Positions 48,265 through 52,465 of a DNA stretch of 52,465 nt are shown piece by piece. The number at the start of each line of letters is the position of its first letter. Position 1 is the first letter of the stretch. Position numbers and translations under genes: made by a program. Location: the NCBI GenBank assembly GCA_046484285.1, contig JAWOBP010000086.1, positions 1 through 52,465 on the forward strand. Direction: 5' to 3'. The stretch is from CAZHCG01 sp046484285. GTDB lineage: Bacteria > Myxococcota_A > Polyangia > JAAYKL01. The notes beneath the pieces are model-generated. The model ran no database searches. It saw only the letters and a program-made list of their open reading frames with translations, and was not told the DNA's origin.

Positions 48265-49586
48265 GCGCGGTTACTTTCCGGGGCGGCGTGCATCCCCGGT
48301 ACAACAAGCAACGCACGGCCGAGCTCGCCGTTGCGCCGCTCGAGCCGCCCGAGGAGATCGCAATCCCCCTCGGCCAGCACATCGGCGCTCCGGCTTCCCC
48401 CTGCGTGGCCAAGGGCGACCGGGTGCTGATCGGGCAACGGATCGGCGAGGCCGGCGGCTTCGTCTCGGCTCCGGTGCACGCCTCGGTCTCGGGCGAGGTC
48501 GAGGCGATCGAGCCGCGTCCCGGCGCGACCGGGTCTCCGATCCCGGCGGTGGTGATCGCCAACGACGGCCGGGACGAGAGCGTCGAGTTCGAAGGCCTGG
48601 GCGACGACTGGGAAAACGCCGCTCCCGAAGAGATTCGCGATCACACCTCGCGAGCCGGGCTGGTCGGGATGGGCGGCGCGGCGTTCCCCACGCACGTCAA
48701 GCTGTCTCCTCCGAAGGACAAGCCGATCGACACCGTGATCATCAACGGCGCCGAGTGCGAGCCGTACCTGACCGCCGACCACCGCACCCTGCTGGAACGC
48801 TCGGCCGACGTCGTCGCCGGGCTGCGGATCGCCGGGCGCGTGCTGGGCGCCGAACGCGGCCTGGTCGCGATCGAGAGGAACAAGCCGGACGCGATCGCCG
48901 AGATGCGCAAGGTGCTGGCTGGAACCGGGTTCGAAGTCGTCGAACTGGAGGTCAAGTACCCGCAGGGCGCCGAGAAGCAGCTGATCGACGCCTGCCTCGG
49001 GCGTCGCGTCCCCTCCGGCGCTTTGCCGATGGAGGTCGGCGTCGTGGTGCAGAACGCGGGCACGGCCGCCGCGATCGCCGACGCGGTGATCAGGGGCCGG
49101 CCGCTGTACGAACGCGTGGTGACGGTCACTGGCGCGCCGGTTGCCCGGCCGGCCAACCTCTCGATTCGAATCGGGACTCCGGTCTCGCACGCGATCGAGG
49201 CCTGCGGCGGGGAGCTGGAGCGCGCCGGCAAGCTGGTGCTGGGCGGCCCGATGATGGGCCTGGCCCAGGTCGGCGCCGCGGCGCCGGTGGTCAAGGGCAC
49301 CAGCGGAATACTGCTGCTCGGCGCCGACGAAATCGATGCCCGCGAGCCGGATCCGTGCATCCGCTGCGGGCGCTGCGTGCGCGCCTGCCCGATGGCGCTG
49401 GTACCGACCGAGATCGCGAGCCTGGGCGTCCTCCGCCGCTGGGAGGACGCCGAGCGGGCCGACGCGCTGGACTGCATCGAGTGCGGCTCCTGCGCCTACG
49501 AGTGCCCTTCGCGGATTCCACTCGTGCAACAGATTCGACTGGCCAAGTCCGCGATCGCCGCGGCTCGCCGCAAGCAGAAAGGCTGA
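48261..49586 (+). CDS. rnfC: Rnf complex NADH-binding subunit RnfC
   Basis: 441 aa, peripheral subunit that binds FMN/NAD(H) and two [4Fe-4S] clusters. GMGGAAFPTHVKLSPP is the nucleotide-binding Rossmann part, INGAECEPYLTADHR the flavin region, and CIRCGRCVRACP with CIECGSCAYECP the clusters. Length is typical of the short Rnf form without the long C-terminal repeats seen in E. coli RsxC. Overlaps rnfB by ATGA. Confidence 0.95.
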   Translation: MSAVTFRGGVHPRYNKQRTAELAVAPLEPPEEIAIPLGQHIGAPASPCVAKGDRVLIGQRIGEAGGFVSAPVHASVSGEVEAIEPRPGATGSPIPAVVIANDGRDESVEFEGLGDDWENAAPEEIRDHTSRAGLVGMGGAAFPTHVKLSPPKDKPIDTVIINGAECEPYLTADHRTLLERSADVVAGLRIAGRVLGAERGLVAIERNKPDAIAEMRKVLAGTGFEVVELEVKYPQGAEKQLIDACLGRRVPSGALPMEVGVVVQNAGTAAAIADAVIRGRPLYERVVTVTGAPVARPANLSIRIGTPVSHAIEACGGELERAGKLVLGGPMMGLAQVGAAAPVVKGTSGILLLGADEIDAREPDPCIRCGRCVRACPMALVPTEIASLGVLRRWEDAERADALDCIECGSCAYECPSRIPLVQQIRLAKSAIAAARRKQKG

Positions 49587-49595
49587 GGTGGTTTG

Positions 49596-50654
49596 ATGGA
49601 ACATCAACTCTACACCTCGTCCTCTCCTCACGCGCACAGCGGCGCCTCGTCACCACGCATCATGTGGACCGTGTGCGCCGTGCTCCTTCCCGCGGCGGCC
49701 TGGTCGGTGTGGCTGTTCGGCCTGCCGGCGCTCGAGGTCGTCCTGGCCACCACGATTTTCTCCGTTGTGTTCGAGGCGCTCTGCCAGCTGGTGGCCCGCA
49801 AGCCGATCTCGCTGCGCGACGGCTCTGCCGCCCTGACCGGCCTGATCCTGGCGCTGACGCTGCCGCCCGGCCTGCCGCTCTGGATCTGCGCGATCGGCGC
49901 GTTCGTGGCGATCGTGGTCGCCAAAGGGGTCTTCGGCGGCCTGGGCCAGAACCCGTTCAACCCCGCGCTGACCGGTCGCGTCTTTCTGCTGATCGCGTTC
50001 CCCGCGCCGCTGACGCGCTGGATCGTGCCACGCGGCACTGGAGAGCACCTGTTCGGGCAGCCCGTGACGGCCTACGACTCGGCCGGCAGCCTGGTCGAGC
50101 TGGGCGCGGACAAGGTGGACGCGATCACCGCGGCCACACCGCTGGGTCTGCTCAGCGAAAAAGGCGCCCACGCGGTGGCCGCGATCTCCGACAGCCAGGA
50201 AGTCTTTCTGGGACATATCAACGGCTCGCTGGGGGAGACCTCGGGGCTGTTGCTGCTGCTGGGCGGCCTGTTCCTGCTCTGGCGCGGGATCATCAGCTGG
50301 CAGATCCCGGTCTCGTTCCTCGCAGCGGTCGCGCTGTTCGCCGCGGTCACCAACGGGATCGACGACACCCACTTCGCCGGGCCGGTCTTCCACCTCTTCA
50401 CCGGCGGCGTGATGATCGGCGCCCTGTTCATGGCCACCGACTACGTTACCAGCCCGATGTTCCCGCTGGGCAAGCTCGTCTTCGGCGCGGGCTGCGGAAT
50501 CCTGACGATGGTGATCCGGCTCTGGGCGGGCTACCCGGAGGGCGTCTCGTTCGCCATTTTGCTGATGAACGCCTGCGTGCCGATCATCGACGCCTACACG
50601 CGGCCCAGGAAGTTCGGCTATCGGCGGCTCGCCGCGGCCCGAGGAGGTGAGTGA
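49596..50654 (+). CDS. rnfD: Rnf complex subunit RnfD
   Basis: 352 aa, polytopic. DAITAATPLGLL holds the threonine that covalently binds FMN; GLGQNPFNPALTGRVFLL and FMATDYVTSPMFPLG are conserved helices. ATG 49596 has GAGGT 7 bases upstream. Ends overlapping the rnfG start by one base (TGATG). Confidence 0.93.
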   Translation: MEHQLYTSSSPHAHSGASSPRIMWTVCAVLLPAAAWSVWLFGLPALEVVLATTIFSVVFEALCQLVARKPISLRDGSAALTGLILALTLPPGLPLWICAIGAFVAIVVAKGVFGGLGQNPFNPALTGRVFLLIAFPAPLTRWIVPRGTGEHLFGQPVTAYDSAGSLVELGADKVDAITAATPLGLLSEKGAHAVAAISDSQEVFLGHINGSLGETSGLLLLLGGLFLLWRGIISWQIPVSFLAAVALFAAVTNGIDDTHFAGPVFHLFTGGVMIGALFMATDYVTSPMFPLGKLVFGAGCGILTMVIRLWAGYPEGVSFAILLMNACVPIIDAYTRPRKFGYRRLAAARGGE

Positions 50655-51289
50655 TGCCCGAGAGCCTCAAGATGATCCTGGTCCTGACCGCGATCAGCGG
50701 AATCGCCGCGCTGGGTCTGTCCGGGATGAACTCCGTGACCGCGCCGCGCATCGCCGAGAACGAACGGCTGTTCACGCTGCGCTCGATCAACCGGGTCATT
50801 CCCGAGACGGGCGACCCCGATCCCTGCGAGGACTACCGGCCCGCATTCGACAACGAGCCCGACCAGGACGCGGTCTGCGTGCAGGGCCTGAAGGTCTACC
50901 GCGGTCGCAGCGACGGCAAGGTGGTCGGAGTCGCGGTCGAGGCCGTCGGAGAGAAAGCCTACTCCGGCACGATCCTGGTGCTGGTCGGTCTCTCGCTGGA
51001 CGGCACCGTGACCGGCGTCGAGGTGCTGCGACACGCGGAGACGCCGGGGCTGGGCGCCAAGATCACCGACTGCGAGTGGCGCCGGCAACTGGTCGGCGAG
51101 GGCCCCGACGAAATCGTCTGGAAGGTGACCAAGGACGGCGGCGACGTGGACCAGATCAGCGGGGCCACGATCTCGTCGCGCTCGATGATCGACGCGATCA
51201 CCAAAGCGCAGGAGCTGGTGCTCGAGCACGAGGACGAAATCCTGAGCGCCGAGCCGATCGATCCCGAGGAGGGCTGCAATGCCGGCTGA
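50654..51289 (+). CDS. rnfG: Rnf complex FMN-binding subunit RnfG
   Basis: 211 aa. One membrane helix (MILVLTAISGIAALGLSGM) then a periplasmic FMN-binding domain with SGATISSRS, where the second Ser/Thr carries covalent FMN. The domain includes an extra Cys-containing segment (DPDPCEDYRP, DAVCVQGLKVYRG). It shares its last 11 bases with the start of rnfE. Confidence 0.92.
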   Translation: MPESLKMILVLTAISGIAALGLSGMNSVTAPRIAENERLFTLRSINRVIPETGDPDPCEDYRPAFDNEPDQDAVCVQGLKVYRGRSDGKVVGVAVEAVGEKAYSGTILVLVGLSLDGTVTGVEVLRHAETPGLGAKITDCEWRRQLVGEGPDEIVWKVTKDGGDVDQISGATISSRSMIDAITKAQELVLEHEDEILSAEPIDPEEGCNAG

Positions 51290-51914
51290 GCGAAGTCAGA
51301 TCCGGGAGCTGCTCAAGGGGCTGTGGGACGACAACCCGGTGCTGGTCCTGCTGCTGGGGCTCTGTCCCACGCTGGCGGTCACCAACACGGCGTACAACGG
51401 GCTGGGAATGGGAGTGGCGACCACCTTCGTGCTGTTGGGCTCCAACCTGATCGTCTCGATCATCAAGCCGATCGTGCCCAAGAGCGTGCGGATCCCGGTC
51501 TACATCGTGGTCATCGCCTCGTTCGTCACGATCGTGGACATGCTGCTGGCCGCTTACCAGTACGAGCTGTCGCGCAGCCTGGGCCTGTTCGTCCCGCTGA
51601 TCGTGGTCAACTGCATCATCCTCGGCAGGGCCGAGGCGTTCGCCTCGCGCAACACGGTCTGGCGCTCGCTGCTGGACGGAATCGGGATGAGCCTCGGCTT
51701 CACGATCACGCTGTTCGTGCTCGGAGCGCTGCGCGAGCTGAGCGGCGCCGGCACGCTGACGCTGTTCCAGCTGGGCGACAACGTGGTGCAGCTCGACCTG
51801 GCGGGCGGGCGGTATCCCGGAGTGCTGGTCATGATTCTCCCGCCGGGAGCCTTCCTGGGCCTGGGCTTCCTGCTGGCCCTGCGCAACGCCGTCCAGCGTC
51901 GCCTGGAAGCCTGA
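51279..51914 (+). CDS. rnfE: Rnf complex subunit RnfE
   Basis: 211 aa, six membrane helices, paralogous to RnfA: LLLGLCPTLAVTNTAYNGLGMG and LIVVNCIILGRAEAFAS mirror RnfA's halves with conserved Cys. Completes a full Rnf complex, an ion-translocating ferredoxin:NAD oxidoreductase (sodium or proton). Gene order ABCDGE is the proteobacterial one. Confidence 0.94.
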   Translation: MPAERSQIRELLKGLWDDNPVLVLLLGLCPTLAVTNTAYNGLGMGVATTFVLLGSNLIVSIIKPIVPKSVRIPVYIVVIASFVTIVDMLLAAYQYELSRSLGLFVPLIVVNCIILGRAEAFASRNTVWRSLLDGIGMSLGFTITLFVLGALRELSGAGTLTLFQLGDNVVQLDLAGGRYPGVLVMILPPGAFLGLGFLLALRNAVQRRLEA

Positions 51915-52063
51915 AACCGACCCGGGGGGGAGCACTGGTTCGCGCTTTGGAGCAATCCAGGCTGTAAGCTTTTTTTCGCGAGGGCCGCCGCCGCACGGGC
52001 TGATCTTGCGGGCGGCACGGTAGAACGATCTCGTCTTTCTGCCCGGCCGGCCAGAGAAAACGC

Positions 52064-52093
52064 TTGAGAACCCATCGGTCTTAAAGCTATTCT
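52064..52093 (+). promoter_or_regulatory. Possible promoter before the right-edge gene
   Basis: TTGAGA (52064-52069), 18-base spacer, TATTCT (52088-52093), in the 237-base gap after rnfE. A GC-rich inverted segment (GCCGCC...GGCGGC) near 51983-52015 may be the rnf terminator. Confidence 0.35.
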
Positions 52094-52151
52094 GTTGGTA
52101 ATCAGCCGTCCATCCGCGGGGGATGCGGCACCAACTGAGAGGGAGGCGACT

Positions 52152-52465
52152 ATGCACGGGGTGAAAAGAGCGTGCTCCTCGTCGCCGGCGGCTGGTACCA
52201 GCAGGAGGACGACATCGAGACGCACCTTCTCGACCTGGGCTACGACGTCACCGTGAAGGCCGACTACCAGGTCTACGGCTCCACCGACCTGAGCATCTAC
52301 GACCTGGTCGTGATCACCGAGTTCGCGCCCAACCTGAGCTACTCTGCGCTGGACAACCAGGGCAACCCGAGCAGCCCGTGGAACTACTACTGGAAGGCGC
52401 CGCTATACGAGCCGTGGGGGCACGACTTCTCCACGCCTTCTCCCCACGACACCAACACCTCGGGC
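52152..52465 (+). CDS. Partial gene at the right edge, unknown; start or frame uncertain
   Basis: A protein-like frame runs to the window end: VLLVAGGWYQQEDDIETH, then LLDLGYDVTVKADYQVYG and IYDLVVITEFAPNLSY, suggesting a Rossmann/flavodoxin-like strand-helix-strand opening such as those of ThuA or class I amidotransferase-like proteins. The only good ribosome site (GGGAGG) precedes ATG 52152, which is in a different frame. That frame hits a stop, whereas the protein-like frame has its first start at GTG 52172 without a ribosome site. An extra G in the GGGG at 52158-52161 would join them (MHGGEKSVLLV). The C-terminus lies outside the window. Confidence 0.45.

Noticed and set aside
1..52465. 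tRNA, rRNA, prophage or intact IS element
   Set aside because: I saw no cloverleaf with CCA-adjacent acceptor, no rRNA-like blocks, no transposase with terminal repeats and no phage structural genes; small ncRNAs cannot be excluded by eye.

Overview
The window looks like a piece of a high-GC, Gram-negative chromosome from an uncultured Myxococcota or deltaproteobacteria-like lineage. The reasons are many lipoproteins with Asp/Thr-rich linkers, a giant Ser/Thr kinase-ATPase-TPR regulator, a Cys-rich C25 peptidase with a Myxo-type tail, a gliding-type ABC cluster and PlsB. The taxon is an inference from gene content only. I found no tRNA, rRNA, CRISPR array, complete insertion sequence or prophage.

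Layout. 1-635: non-coding or decayed sequence with a 104-bp inverted repeat and one copy of a 53-bp repeat. 0.6-2.7 kb: a class III aminotransferase diverging from a PilZ protein. 2.8-6.0 kb: riboflavin operon (ribE, a ribB with a degenerate ribA domain, ribH) running into nusB and a lone M17-N-domain protein. 6.1-12.4 kb (minus): DUF4340/GldG/GldF/GldA ABC cluster and a pccB-type carboxyltransferase. 12.7-16.5 kb: lipoprotein, cmk, rpsA. 16.7-26.2 kb (minus): a surface or secretion block of lipoproteins, a UspA protein, cyclophilin, esterase, a lectin-like DUF1554-type protein, a C25 (gingipain-like) peptidase and an alpha/beta hydrolase without the usual nucleophile. 26.4-31.9 kb: plsB, then a minus-strand group with a class II amidotransferase fold lacking Cys2. 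32.1-36.7 kb: an SLT-like/M23 protein, then pdaD, a metal-site-less arginase paralogue and speB (arginine to agmatine to putrescine), then a sugar nucleotidyltransferase. 36.7-37.4 kb: an Rpn nuclease pseudogene. 37.7-43.3 kb: pepD and the kinase-ATPase-TPR regulator. 43.4-46.5 kb: a split transketolase pair joined to a RuBisCO-like protein. 46.6-51.9 kb: complete rnfABCDGE. The right edge cuts a further gene.

The most interesting unit is the transketolase N/C plus RuBisCO-like protein operon. Its three genes are separated by one base each, the RuBisCO-like protein lacks several carboxylase residues but keeps the KDD lysine region and phosphate-binding glycines, and it probably handles a sugar-phosphate or carboxy-sugar phosphate. 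Other notable features are several enzyme folds lacking catalytic residues (RibA domain, arginase paralogue, amidotransferase, alpha/beta hydrolase), a small lipoprotein gene broken by one frameshift in a G6 tract yet still tied to both neighbours by ATGA overlaps, and two genes that look leaderless.

Starts were chosen from Shine-Dalgarno spacing. All family assignments are by eye from motifs; no database search was run.
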